A DNA stretch of 64,000 nucleotides from Acinetobacter shaoyimingii (lineage in GTDB: Bacteria; Pseudomonadota; Gammaproteobacteria; Pseudomonadales; Moraxellaceae). Location of the stretch: NCBI RefSeq assembly GCF_011578045.1, contig NZ_CP049801.1, positions 310,001 through 374,000 of the forward strand. Reading direction: 5' to 3'. The notes beneath the pieces were generated by a model that saw only the letters and a program-made list of their open reading frames with translations, made no database searches and was not told the DNA's origin. Shown here piece after piece: positions 36,437 through 46,942 of this stretch. Each line of letters begins with the position of its first letter. Positions within the stretch are counted from its first letter, which is position 1. The position numbers and the translations under genes were made by a program.

Positions 36437-37264
36437 ATGTCAACAAAACAATCAAATTGGCAAAATATTCAACTTTACGTGTGGTTGAGTGGTGGTTTGC
36501 TTTGTTTTGTTGTCGCATTGATTTTTTGGGCAGTCACTGATACCAAGGATCTGGTTTCTGAAACCAAAAAAATTGAAGAAACTCAATCGATGATCCAGCC
36601 TGAAAAAGTGGCTGCAACAACAAATTTGGGTGGATTAACAGATGAGGTACGCCCACTACAACTCACAACTCGAGTGGTCGCTGTAGGTCATCATTTATCA
36701 GAATTCCGTGGGACGAAATATCTACAGGAAAATCAAAAGAAATGGATTGTTGAATTATTTCGTGCCAGAAGTGAAGATGTCGTTAAAAGTTATTTGCTTA
36801 AACAAACAAGCCGCAAAGGTTTAATTTATTTTAGATTGAGTGGTGAAGATCAAGTCGAGCAATATGTTTTGGCTTATGGTCCAGTCGATTCTGAGGGAGA
36901 TGCAAAACAAGCCCTAAATCAACTTCCATATAATTTACCCGCATCTGTGAAGCCAAAAATTCAAAAAATAGATCAGTTTGTCCCTCTAGTGAATGACTTG
37001 GGTTCGGATGAATTGATTGGTAACAATAAAATGTATGCTGTCAATTTGAAGTCAGCACCATTGCCGATAATTGATGAAACAATCATTGCACAACAGAAAG
37101 CATTGTTGGCTTTAAATAATCAAATTAAAACAACGACTAGAACAACAGTTACTCGAAAAGATGCTCAAGGTAATGTCATTGATGTGCAACGTTCGCAATC
37201 TACAAATGAATTACCAAAAAGTAATCGTTCAGTTGATAATCAAATTACCGATCCGTTTAATTGA
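36437..37264 (+). CDS. Membrane-anchored SPOR-like protein in the damX position
   Basis: 275 residues: a cytoplasmic start, one membrane helix (LYVWLSGGLLCFVVALIFWAV, about residues 12-33), and a periplasmic part. Residues ~95-175 (WIVELFRARSEDVV, then YVLAYGPVDSEGDAKQALNQLP) have the beta-alpha-beta wording of a SPOR domain, which binds denuded septal glycan. In enterics the gene after aroB is damX, a SPOR division protein, so position and architecture agree. Here the SPOR-like part is central rather than C-terminal, followed by ~100 polar residues. GAAAGGTAAG precedes the ATG. Division role inferred. Confidence 0.65.
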   Translation: MSTKQSNWQNIQLYVWLSGGLLCFVVALIFWAVTDTKDLVSETKKIEETQSMIQPEKVAATTNLGGLTDEVRPLQLTTRVVAVGHHLSEFRGTKYLQENQKKWIVELFRARSEDVVKSYLLKQTSRKGLIYFRLSGEDQVEQYVLAYGPVDSEGDAKQALNQLPYNLPASVKPKIQKIDQFVPLVNDLGSDELIGNNKMYAVNLKSAPLPIIDETIIAQQKALLALNNQIKTTTRTTVTRKDAQGNVIDVQRSQSTNELPKSNRSVDNQITDPFN

Positions 37265-37310
37265 TATTGGTTCTAAAATAGCGCAATTTGATGTATAAGA
37301 ATAATAAGTC

Positions 37311-37325
37311 GCATCTTTTTGGTGC
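37311..37325. promoter_or_regulatory. Candidate NtrC enhancer site
   Basis: GCATCTTTTTGGTGC differs at one base from the NtrC pattern GCAC-N7-GTGC. It is centred about 120 bp upstream of the predicted sigma-54 transcription start, a normal enhancer distance. Confidence 0.5.
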
Positions 37326-37372
37326 GAAAAAAATGCATTAAATCTGGCTAAAAATACAGCATCAGTAATATT

Positions 37373-37385
37373 TATCAATCAGTTG
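37373..37385 (+). promoter_or_regulatory. Candidate IHF site
   Basis: TATCAATCAGTTG is an exact match to the IHF core WATCAANNNNTTR. It lies between the NtrC-like site and the -24 element, where IHF bends DNA at many sigma-54 promoters. Confidence 0.5.
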
Positions 37386-37411
37386 AATCTATAAACCTAA
37401 AATATATTTTT

Positions 37412-37429
37412 TTGGCATATTTATTGCAT
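37412..37429 (+). promoter_or_regulatory. Candidate sigma-54 promoter of gltBD
   Basis: TTGGCATATTTATTGCAT has GG (37414-37415) and GC (37426-37427) with exactly 10 bp between them and matches TTGGCAC-N5-TTGCW at all but one position. The predicted start is near 37439. Confidence 0.65.
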
Positions 37430-37675
37430 TAATGGTGCAAGAGCGAATGTTTTGTCACTGTTTTAGAGCGAAACATTCCATTCAGAGTGCGATTCACATT
37501 GGTTAATCTGCTATAAATAAGTGCAAAGATGGTCAAATATTTGTGTGCTTGAAACAGAGTAAACTAAGCAAAATCAAGATTATGAATGAAGTCTTGATCT
37601 CTACAGAATGAAATCGTAAGTGAAATATTGAATAAGTTTTGCCCCTACGGGCCATGTTGAAAAGAAGGGTACGCT

Positions 37676-40600
37676 ATGCACATGCCATCGCCTAATACTG
37701 TAGCTCCCGCTAAAGGTTTATACCAACCGGATGAGTTTAAAGATAACTGTGGTTTCGGATTAATCGCCCATATGCAAGGCGATGCGAGTCATGACTTAGT
37801 CAAGACCGCGATTCATAGTTTAAGTTGTATGACGCACCGTGGTGGTATTGCTGCAGATGGTAAGACTGGGGATGGATGCGGCCTTCTTTTGGCTATGCCA
37901 AAACAATTCTTTCGTGAGGAAGCAAAACGACTCAGTGACATTACGTTGAGTGAAGTGTTTGCTGTAGGAACTGTGTTCCTCAACTTAGACCCAGCAATCG
38001 CTGCACATTCAAAACAAATATTAGTTAAAGAAATCGAATCTGAAGGTTGCAAAGTACTGGCTTGGCGTCCAATACCTACCAATGTCGATGCATTAGGTCC
38101 AATTGCACTACAGTCTATGCCTGCATTTGAACAGATCATCGTAAATTGTCCAATGGGTGTGACTGAAGCTGAGTTTAACCGTAAGTTGTTTTTAGCACGT
38201 CGTCGTGCAGAACAGCAGTTGGTCAATGACACTTCTTTCTATGTAACGACCTTATGCTCTACTGTCATCAGCTATAAAGGCTTGATGATGCCTGAAGCCA
38301 TTGCAGATTTTTATACCGATCTTGCTGATGAGCGTTTAACTTCACATATTGTGGTGTTCCATCAGCGCTTTTCAACCAACACATTGCCTCGTTGGCCATT
38401 GGCTCAGCCATTCCGTTACTTGGCGCATAATGGTGAAATCAATACCATTACCGCGAACCGTAACTGGGCAATGGCACGTACACCAAAATTTGAAAACCCG
38501 TTATTGCCAGGCCTAACTGAGCTAAATCCAATTGTAAATCGTACAGGTTCAGATTCTTCAAGCTTAGATAATATGCTTGAGATTTTAGTCGGTGGTGGTA
38601 TGGATTTGTTCCGTGCGCTACGTATGCTCGTTCCACCAGCTTGGCAAAATGTTGAAACTTTAGATGCTGACTTACGTGCATTCTATGAATTTAACTCGAA
38701 ACATATGGAGGCTTGGGATGGTCCTGCAGGCCTTGTGATTCAAGATGGTCGCCATGCGATTTGTATGCTCGATCGTAATGGCTTACGTCCTGCGCGTTGG
38801 GTGATCACAAAGAATGGTTATATTACCTTGGCATCTGAAATTGGTGTTTGGGGCTATGAGCCAGAAGATGTTGTCTCTAAAGGTCGTGTAGGACCAGGTC
38901 AGATTCTGGTGATTGATACACTGACAGGTAAAATGCTCGACACCAAAGACGTCAGCAATCATCTGAAAAATATGCGTCCTTACCGTCAATGGTTACGTGA
39001 AAATTCAGTTCGTGTTCAAGGTAGCGCAGAACTTGAAGAATATTTATGTGAACAAGGTCTAAAAGGCGATGCATTAAAATCTGCACAAAAAATGTTTATG
39101 GTCACCTTTGAAGAACGTGATCAATTGCTTCGTCCAATTGCTGAAAGTGGTCAGGAAGCAGTGGGCTCAATGGGTGATGATACCCCAATGGCGGTGTTGT
39201 CACGTCAAGTTCGTCATGTGTCTGATTACTTCCGCCAGCAGTTTGCACAGGTGACTAACCCGCCAATCGATCCATTACGTGAATCTATTGTCATGTCATT
39301 GGAAACCTGTATTGGTCGTGAGCAGAATGTCTTTGAGCAAGGTCCAGAACATGCAGATCGTTTGATTGTTTCGAGTCCTGTGCTTTCAAACTCAAAAATG
39401 CATCAGATTCGTACATCAGGTCGTAAAGGCTATGAAATTGCTGATATCGATTTGAACTATGCTGAATCTGAAGGCTTAGAAGCTGCAATCGCACGTATTT
39501 GTGAAGAGTCTGCTCAAGCGATTCGTGATGGCAAAACCATCTTAGTGCTCACAGATAAGAAAATCCGTGAAGGTTTCTTACCTGCAAATGCTTTAATGGC
39601 AACAGGTGCGGTCCATCATTATCTGATTGATGTAGGTCTGCGTACGGATGCCAATATTATTGTAGAAACTGGTTTTGCACGTGATCCGCATCAATTTGCC
39701 GTGATCTTAGGTTTTGGTGCAACAGCGATTTATCCATATCTTGCTTATGACGTGATCAATGATTTAATCGCCAAAGGTGAGTTATTGGGTGACCCAATTC
39801 ATGCACAGGCGAATTTCCGTAAAGGTATTGAAAAAGGCTTACTCAAAGTCCTTTCAAAAATGGGTATTTCTACAGTTGCGTCTTATCGTGGCGGTCAGTT
39901 ATTTGAAGCTGTTGGGCTATCGACAGAAGTGGTTCAAAAATGCTTCAAAGGCGTTCCAAGTCGTATCAAAGGTGCAACATTTGTTGATCTTGAAAATGAC
40001 CAGAAAAAACTGGCTGATATTGCGTGGAAAACACGTAAGCCAATTGATCAAGGTGGTTTGCTGAAATTTGTCTTTGATAAGGAATATCATGCATTTAACC
40101 CTGATGTAATCAATGCCTTACATAAGTCAGTGCGTTCAGGTCAATACGCAGATTTTAAAGAATATGCGGAATTGGTAAATAACCGTCCAGTGGCAACGAT
40201 TCGTGATTTGTTAAAACTTAAAACGGATAATTCAATTGCATTAGATCAGGTTGAATCAGTTGAGGAAATCCTGCCACGTTTTGACTCTGCTGGAATGTCA
40301 CTCGGTGCATTATCTCCAGAAGCACATGAAGCGATTGCGATTGCCATGAACACCATTGGTGGTCGTTCAAACTCAGGTGAAGGCGGTGAAGACCCAGCAC
40401 GTTATGGCACAATCCGTAACTCGAAAATTAAACAAATTGCATCAGGTCGTTTTGGTGTAACACCTGCATATTTAACATCGGCAGAAGTGCTTCAAATTAA
40501 AGTGGCACAAGGCGCTAAACCAGGTGAAGGTGGTCAGTTACCTGGGGGTAAAGTGAATGGCTTAATTGCACGTTTACGTTACTCAGTACCAGGTGTAACC

Positions 40601-42157
40601 CTGATTTCACCTCCACCGCATCATGACATTTACTCGATTGAAGATTTATCGCAATTGATCTTTGACTTAAAACAAGTCAACCCAAAAGCGATGGTGTCAG
40701 TAAAATTGGTGTCTGAGCCGGGTGTCGGTACGATTGCAGCAGGTGTTGCAAAAGCCTATGCCGACTTTATTACCATTTCAGGTTATGACGGCGGTACTGC
40801 AGCTTCTCCACTTTCTTCAATTCATCATGCGGGTTCACCGTGGGAATTGGGTCTAAGTGAGGCGCATCAAGCACTTCGTGTCAACGATCTGCGTGGCAAA
40901 GTTCGTGTACAAACTGATGGTGGTTTGAAAACAGGTCTAGATGTAGTCAAAGCTGCCATTCTAGGTGCGGAAAGTTTTGGTTTTGGTTCTACACCAATGA
41001 TTGCTTTGGGTTGTAAATATCTGCGCATTTGCCACTTAAACAACTGTGCGACTGGTGTGGCAACTCAACAAGATCATTTACGTCAGGAACACTATATTGG
41101 TGAACCTGAAATGCTCATCAACTTCTTCCACTTCATTGCAGAAGAAACACGTGAATGGTTGGCAGCACTTGGTGTATCGAGCTTGAAAGATTTGATTGGT
41201 CGTACTGATTTACTTGAAATGCTTCCAGGTGAAACAGATAAACACGCACATCTAGACCTAAGTGCATTGTTAGAGTCGCATCCATTTGCTGAAGGTAAGG
41301 CACAGTACTGTCAAGTTGAAGGCAATGCGCCATTCGACAAAGGTATTCTGGCTGAGAAAATGGTTGAGCAAATGTTACCAGCCATTGAAGCAGGCACAGG
41401 TGGTGAATATAGCTTCAGCATTGGTAACTGTGACCGTTCGATTGGTGCACGTATTTCAGGTGAAATTGCTCGTCGATATGGCAACCTCAGCATGGAAGCA
41501 CATCCAGTCAAAGTGAAATTGACGGGTACTGCAGGTCAGTCATTGGGTGTATGGAATGCAGGTGGTTTGCATATTAGCCTTGAAGGTGATGCAAATGACT
41601 ATGTGGGTAAAGGTATGGCAGGTGGTCGTGTATCCATCTTCCCACCAAAAGGTTCGCCTTTCCAAACTCAAGAAACTGCGATCATTGGGAATACATGTTT
41701 ATACGGTGCGACAGGCGGTAAACTCTTCGCTGCAGGTACTGCGGGCGAGCGTTTTGCAGTTCGTAACTCTGGCGCATTTGCCGTGATTGAAGGTGCCGGC
41801 GATCACTGCTGTGAATACATGACAGGCGGTATAGTGACTGTGTTAGGTCGTGTTGGTCATAACTTTGGTGCAGGTATGACGGGCGGTTTCGCTTATGTGC
41901 TTGATTTGGATAATGACTTTGTAGATCATTACAACCACGAGCTGATTGAGCTAAACCGTATTTCAACTGAAGCGATGGAAGAACATCAAGCATTCTTACT
42001 CCGCATTTTAGATGAACACATTAAAGAAACAGGTAGTGCTTGGGCGTACAAGATTCGCAATGAGTTCGATTTCTATAGCCGCAAATTCTGGCTTGTGAAA
42101 CCTAAAGCTGCTAACTTGCAGACTTTATTAAAAACTACTCAAGCTGATCCACAATAA
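37676..42157 (+). CDS. gltB: Glutamate synthase (NADPH) large subunit
   Basis: 1493 residues. A 24-residue propeptide precedes Cys25 ([12 protein letters not shown]), the nucleophile of the class II glutamine amidotransferase domain. The central domain, the FMN-binding synthase domain ([22 protein letters not shown]) with a 3Fe-4S site ([12 protein letters not shown]), and the C-terminal beta-helix ([23 protein letters not shown]) follow. It transfers glutamine amide ammonia to 2-oxoglutarate, making glutamate. gltD is 72 bp downstream. The sigma-54-type promoter upstream points to nitrogen control. Confidence 0.97.
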   Translation: MHMPSPNTVAPAKGLYQPDEFKDNCGFGLIAHMQGDASHDLVKTAIHSLSCMTHRGGIAADGKTGDGCGLLLAMPKQFFREEAKRLSDITLSEVFAVGTVFLNLDPAIAAHSKQILVKEIESEGCKVLAWRPIPTNVDALGPIALQSMPAFEQIIVNCPMGVTEAEFNRKLFLARRRAEQQLVNDTSFYVTTLCSTVISYKGLMMPEAIADFYTDLADERLTSHIVVFHQRFSTNTLPRWPLAQPFRYLAHNGEINTITANRNWAMARTPKFENPLLPGLTELNPIVNRTGSDSSSLDNMLEILVGGGMDLFRALRMLVPPAWQNVETLDADLRAFYEFNSKHMEAWDGPAGLVIQDGRHAICMLDRNGLRPARWVITKNGYITLASEIGVWGYEPEDVVSKGRVGPGQILVIDTLTGKMLDTKDVSNHLKNMRPYRQWLRENSVRVQGSAELEEYLCEQGLKGDALKSAQKMFMVTFEERDQLLRPIAESGQEAVGSMGDDTPMAVLSRQVRHVSDYFRQQFAQVTNPPIDPLRESIVMSLETCIGREQNVFEQGPEHADRLIVSSPVLSNSKMHQIRTSGRKGYEIADIDLNYAESEGLEAAIARICEESAQAIRDGKTILVLTDKKIREGFLPANALMATGAVHHYLIDVGLRTDANIIVETGFARDPHQFAVILGFGATAIYPYLAYDVINDLIAKGELLGDPIHAQANFRKGIEKGLLKVLSKMGISTVASYRGGQLFEAVGLSTEVVQKCFKGVPSRIKGATFVDLENDQKKLADIAWKTRKPIDQGGLLKFVFDKEYHAFNPDVINALHKSVRSGQYADFKEYAELVNNRPVATIRDLLKLKTDNSIALDQVESVEEILPRFDSAGMSLGALSPEAHEAIAIAMNTIGGRSNSGEGGEDPARYGTIRNSKIKQIASGRFGVTPAYLTSAEVLQIKVAQGAKPGEGGQLPGGKVNGLIARLRYSVPGVTLISPPPHHDIYSIEDLSQLIFDLKQVNPKAMVSVKLVSEPGVGTIAAGVAKAYADFITISGYDGGTAASPLSSIHHAGSPWELGLSEAHQALRVNDLRGKVRVQTDGGLKTGLDVVKAAILGAESFGFGSTPMIALGCKYLRICHLNNCATGVATQQDHLRQEHYIGEPEMLINFFHFIAEETREWLAALGVSSLKDLIGRTDLLEMLPGETDKHAHLDLSALLESHPFAEGKAQYCQVEGNAPFDKGILAEKMVEQMLPAIEAGTGGEYSFSIGNCDRSIGARISGEIARRYGNLSMEAHPVKVKLTGTAGQSLGVWNAGGLHISLEGDANDYVGKGMAGGRVSIFPPKGSPFQTQETAIIGNTCLYGATGGKLFAAGTAGERFAVRNSGAFAVIEGAGDHCCEYMTGGIVTVLGRVGHNFGAGMTGGFAYVLDLDNDFVDHYNHELIELNRISTEAMEEHQAFLLRILDEHIKETGSAWAYKIRNEFDFYSRKFWLVKPKAANLQTLLKTTQADPQ

Positions 42158-42196
42158 TTCCACTACTGCAGATATATAGGCAGGTGCAGCTGATAA

Positions 42197-43651
<1,455 letters not shown>

Positions 43652-43967
43652 GCTTGATCTTGATATGAAAGTGCGACTGTTAGATTTGCATTGAATATTG
43701 AACATCGAGAGTCGCAACTCTAAACCCACTTCGGTGGGTTTTTTATTATTTTATGTTTTATGTCAGACAATAGTATATTGAACCATATATAAAAATAATT
43801 ATTCAAATATTTGAATTTTAATGATTAATTTTGAATAAAAATAAAATATCTAACATAAGTTGGCAAAAGTGCTTATTCGCCGTTTATCCTGTCTATTTGT
43901 GCAATATACAAAGCTTTTGACTATGACAATATGTTGAATAAATAAACAGTCAGTGCAGGGTATAACG
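43652..43967. other. Intergenic region with gltD terminator and a candidate promoter
   Basis: 316 bp. After the gltD terminator the DNA is AT-rich. TTGACT at 43917-43922 and TAAATA at 43939-43944, spaced 16 nt, form a plausible sigma-70 promoter for the hydrolase gene. Nothing else is called. Confidence 0.4.
43722..43745 (+). terminator. Rho-independent terminator of gltBD
   Basis: AACCCAC and GTGGGTT with a stabilising TTCG tetraloop, followed by a T-run, about 70 nt after the gltD stop codon. Confidence 0.92.
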
Positions 43968-44864
43968 ATGACAGTTGCTCAAGTGACACCAGAAAAAAAC
44001 TACCGAAATCGTCCTAAAGCATTGGGGATTAAGGTTCGTCGACTGACGTTCAATCCTAAAGCGATTCGTCGTCATTATTTTGCCGATTCTCCCGTGATGT
44101 CACATTTATTAACGGCATTGTCTTCCACTTTTCCAATTGGAGAGCAGTTCTTCGTACATAGCGTGCGTAATGTGCGTGATAAAGTGAAAGATGATCAACT
44201 CCAAGCACAAATCGCGGCATTTATTGGTCAAGAAGCCATGCACTCAAAAGCACATGCTGAGTTTAATGATGCATGGCGTAGAGACGATTACCAACTGGAT
44301 AGCTTCCAAGCATGGCTCGGTCGTCGTGATGAATTTATTCGTACTGTTCATCCTAAGCTACAGCTTGCAATCACCTGTGCATTTGAACATTTCACTGCAT
44401 TGCTTGGGGGCTATATTCTTCGACATCCCGAAGTTTTAAATACCCTAGATGAAGATGCCATTAAACTTTGGGTCTGGCATGCGATTGAAGAAATTGAGCA
44501 TCGTGCTGTGGCATTTGATACTTATCAGGCAGTCTATAAGGATGATAAAGTTCGTCGAAGCATTATGCGTAGCGTCACCACCGGATTTGCAAGTTTAACG
44601 TTTTATTCGGCAAGTCGATTGTTTATGCAAGATTGGAAAAAAAGCCTGCCGAAAGTGACAGGAAATTTATATGGTTTTTACTTGATTTCTAAAATGTTGA
44701 TTTCTTTGATTCCAGAATATTTGTCATATTACAAAGCAGATTTTCACCCCTCTGAAATTGATTACACAGAGCTTGTTGCCTACTGGAAATCACGTCTTGC
44801 AGATGAATATCAAGTTGAAGGGTTTCAAGAGCAAGAAGATACTCAAGGCATGTTATACAGTTAA
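43968..44864 (+). CDS. Predicted metal-dependent hydrolase (PF10118-like)
   Basis: 298 residues. It has several His/Glu pairs in predicted helices: FIGQEAMHSKAHAEFN, AFEHFTALLGG and WHAIEEIEHRAVAFD, as in the DUF-type metal-dependent hydrolase family common in Acinetobacter and Pseudomonas. The ExxxH/EExxH pattern suggests a di-metal helical-bundle site. The substrate is unknown. ATG 43968 is preferred because AGGG lies 8 nt upstream; an in-frame start also exists at 43953. Monocistronic. Confidence 0.85.
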   Translation: MTVAQVTPEKNYRNRPKALGIKVRRLTFNPKAIRRHYFADSPVMSHLLTALSSTFPIGEQFFVHSVRNVRDKVKDDQLQAQIAAFIGQEAMHSKAHAEFNDAWRRDDYQLDSFQAWLGRRDEFIRTVHPKLQLAITCAFEHFTALLGGYILRHPEVLNTLDEDAIKLWVWHAIEEIEHRAVAFDTYQAVYKDDKVRRSIMRSVTTGFASLTFYSASRLFMQDWKKSLPKVTGNLYGFYLISKMLISLIPEYLSYYKADFHPSEIDYTELVAYWKSRLADEYQVEGFQEQEDTQGMLYS

Positions 44865-44883
44865 TTTCGCTTCTTATATATGT

Positions 44884-44914
44884 AAAAAAGCCAATGTTTT
44901 ATCATTGGCTTTTT
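44884..44914. terminator. Bidirectional terminator between hydrolase gene and ribE
   Basis: AAAGCCAATG and CATTGGCTTT with a short loop and A/T flanks, 19 nt after the hydrolase stop and 33 nt before the ribE stop. Confidence 0.88.
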
Positions 44915-44947
44915 ATGAAGGATCGATATGAAATATAAAAATTGATC

Positions 44948-45574
44948 TTATTTTTCGTTTAATCGTTCATGAATGCTTTCTAAAGTGTCCACCATTGTGC
45001 GCGTCATTTGATCAATTTCATAATTGAGTTTGCCACCTGCTTTGGCATATTTGAATGTGGTTAGGCGCAATGTTTCTGGAATTAAATCGACTGAAATTTC
45101 ATGTGTTTTACGGTCTACTCGGTTGACGGTTAGACTGCATCCTTGAAGTCCAATAAAGCCTTTTTTGAAAAAGTATTTGATGTTATCTTCTGGAATTACG
45201 ATATCTAAATGTACCGTATCGCCTGTATGTTCAACATGTTTAATCGTCGCCATACCTTCAATATGCCCAAAAAGATTATGTCCACCATTTTCCATACCCG
45301 CTTTAATAGAGCGTTCAACATTGACTTCATCACCAATGTTTAAAAATTGTAAGGTGGTTAACGAAGTGGTGAGTGCTGAAACATCAAAAGAGACAATATT
45401 TTTTTCGGTATCAAAATGTGTTGCAGTTAGGCAAGTACCATCAATGGCAACACTTGCACCCACAAAAACATCAGCAAATAAATTCAAAGTGTTCGAAATA
45501 AACAGTGTGGTAAAGTTATTGCCTTGTTGAATATCAACCACTTTTTCTAAACCTTGAACAATACCGGTATACAT
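44948..45574 (-). CDS. ribE: Riboflavin synthase alpha subunit
   Basis: 208 residues, two tandem lumazine-binding barrels: MYTGIVQGLEKV to about 95, and GHNLFGHIEG to about 195. The second barrel keeps GCSLTVNRV and LIPETLRLTTF. It dismutates 6,7-dimethyl-8-ribityllumazine into riboflavin. The first barrel has DGTCLTATHF, but the usual ETL block is replaced by ALTTSLTTL. No other rib gene is adjacent. Separated from the Mrp operon by a TTCAATC tandem repeat. Confidence 0.9.
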   Translation of the reverse strand: MYTGIVQGLEKVVDIQQGNNFTTLFISNTLNLFADVFVGASVAIDGTCLTATHFDTEKNIVSFDVSALTTSLTTLQFLNIGDEVNVERSIKAGMENGGHNLFGHIEGMATIKHVEHTGDTVHLDIVIPEDNIKYFFKKGFIGLQGCSLTVNRVDRKTHEISVDLIPETLRLTTFKYAKAGGKLNYEIDQMTRTMVDTLESIHERLNEK

Positions 45575-45693
45575 TTTTTATCTCATTTATTTAAGTTTAA
45601 AAACAGATTGATTGTACCGCATCTCAATATGGATCAAATCCATTCAATCAGCACAATCTTTCATATGAACATTGAATCATTTGATATACTTTG

Positions 45694-45754
45694 TTCAATC
45701 TTCAATCTTCAATCTTCAATCTTCAATCTTCAATCTTCAATCTTCAATCTTCAA
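45694..45754. repeat. Heptanucleotide tandem repeat (TTCAATC)8
   Basis: Eight perfect head-to-tail copies of TTCAATC (45694-45749) plus a partial copy TTCAA. The last bases include the stop codon of mrpG (minus strand). Perfect identity between units suggests a young, slippage-prone array in the 3' untranslated region between mrpG and ribE. Confidence 0.97.
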
Positions 45755-46134
45755 AGTTTTTCGTCTTTAAATTGTTTAATCACACGCTGTCTTTGCCAAG
45801 GCAATGGTCGATCTAAAGATTCAGGAACATCACCTGAATGAGAGCGTAAGCGTAAGTGAATGGCTGCTTGTGCAATTAAATTTGCTGAAACAGGTGCTGT
45901 AATAAAAGCCAAGAGGGTAATAATAATTTCAGCAAAACCTAAACGATGATTAAATGCGGCGTAAATCATCCCAGCAATTAAAAAGCTCCCTAGGCCTAAA
46001 GTACTGGACTTCGTGGGTGCATGTAGACGCATAAATAAGTCAGGCAATTTCACCATGCCTATACCACCCACTAAAGTAAAAAAAGCACCAATAATCAGGA
46101 AGATTGATACGATAATTTCCATAAACATTTGCAT
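45751..46134 (-). CDS. mrpG: Monovalent cation/proton antiporter subunit G
   Basis: 127 residues with three membrane helices and the family block GGIGMVKLPDLFMRLHAPTKSSTLG. The polar C-terminal tail (LRLRSHSGDVPESLDR) is cytoplasmic. It is the last subunit of the Mrp/Pha antiporter; its stop codon overlaps the end of the heptanucleotide repeat. It follows mrpF after 11 bp. Confidence 0.93.
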   Translation of the reverse strand: MQMFMEIIVSIFLIIGAFFTLVGGIGMVKLPDLFMRLHAPTKSSTLGLGSFLIAGMIYAAFNHRLGFAEIIITLLAFITAPVSANLIAQAAIHLRLRSHSGDVPESLDRPLPWQRQRVIKQFKDEKL

Positions 46135-46145
46135 AGTCGTATCTC

Positions 46146-46421
46146 CTAATCAATCACATGGCCAGTGGTGAAGTAGCGCGCCAATGCTACCGTAGAAACA
46201 AAGCCAAGCATGGCAACCAATAGTGCACCTTCAAAGAGAGATGTTGTCGCCCAATAAATGCCAAGAATGACCACCAAGCAGGTTGCATTTAAAAATAGTG
46301 TATCTAGGGCTAAGAGACGGTCAACGATAGATGGACCCATGACTAAACGCGTTAAGCAAAGTGCCATCGAAATGGTCACAGCAATCAAACAAATGCCTAA
46401 AGCATAAGGTAAAATGGTCAT
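46146..46421 (-). CDS. mrpF: Monovalent cation/proton antiporter subunit F
   Basis: 91 residues, three helices, with the family-typical RLVMGPSIVDRLLALDTL. It overlaps mrpE by 4 bp (ATGA), so translation is coupled. A small structural subunit of the antiporter. Confidence 0.93.
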   Translation of the reverse strand: MTILPYALGICLIAVTISMALCLTRLVMGPSIVDRLLALDTLFLNATCLVVILGIYWATTSLFEGALLVAMLGFVSTVALARYFTTGHVID

Positions 46422-46942
46422 ACCAGATCTCCTTGATTGACGCTAAAAATAGCCATCAGAGGCGCTTCATAACGGTTTTTAATCTCTTGAATATCCGCTT
46501 CTGGGTCGTCTGTACTGAGTGAGTGAACCAAAATATCACCACGTTCTTGATCGATACCTGCACTGACTGTACCAGGGGTCGTGGTAATAATCATTGCCAA
46601 TAGGGAATTCACTTGTTCATGATCAGATTCTAATGGTACACGATACCATTTAGGATGCAGATTTTTGGTCGGTCCAAGAACCTGTTTCGCTACTTTTACG
46701 TTGCAAAGAATAATATCCCAGATCACTATGAACATGAGTTTAATCGCAAGTATCCAATGAATATTTGGCGTGCGCACAATAAATGGCTGAATTAACTTCG
46801 GGATAACAATTGCCAAAATAAATGCCACAATAAAATCAAATGCTTCAGCACTATGACCCAGCATCAACCAACTTAAAGCCACAATCACAGAGACAAATGG
46901 ATGTGGAAAAACACGATCAAGAATTGAATTTTTCTGCTCCAT
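46418..46942 (-). CDS. mrpE: Monovalent cation/proton antiporter subunit E
   Basis: 174 residues. Two N-terminal helices are followed by a soluble domain containing TTTPGTVSAGIDQERGDILVHSL, the hallmark of MrpE. It starts directly at the mrpD stop. It is needed for stable assembly of the complex. Confidence 0.93.
   Translation of the reverse strand: MEQKNSILDRVFPHPFVSVIVALSWLMLGHSAEAFDFIVAFILAIVIPKLIQPFIVRTPNIHWILAIKLMFIVIWDIILCNVKVAKQVLGPTKNLHPKWYRVPLESDHEQVNSLLAMIITTTPGTVSAGIDQERGDILVHSLSTDDPEADIQEIKNRYEAPLMAIFSVNQGDLV

Larger units (their letters stand above)
37265..37675. other. gltBD control region and 5' leader
   Basis: A 411-bp gap without a gene. It holds, in order, an NtrC-like site, an IHF-like site, a sigma-54 type -24/-12 element, and then a long leader of ~237 nt with two dyads: GAATGTTT/AAACATTC at 37445-37478 and ATCAAGA/TCTTGAT at 37574-37599. 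A GCCC/GGGC mini-hairpin lies at 37641-37652, shortly before the AAGAAGGG ribosome-binding site of gltB. Confidence 0.6.

Noticed and set aside
37265..37675. A small missed gene in the gltB leader
   Set aside because: No frame with a start and ribosome-binding site of useful length; the region is explained by regulatory elements.
45694..45754. Short direct repeats as a CRISPR array
   Set aside because: Units are 7 bp with no spacers and no cas genes nearby; it is a simple tandem repeat.
45554..45841. 95-residue plus-strand open frame spanning the heptanucleotide repeat
   Set aside because: Its sequence is largely the translated repeat (IFNLQSS units) and it overlaps mrpG and the ribE start antisense.
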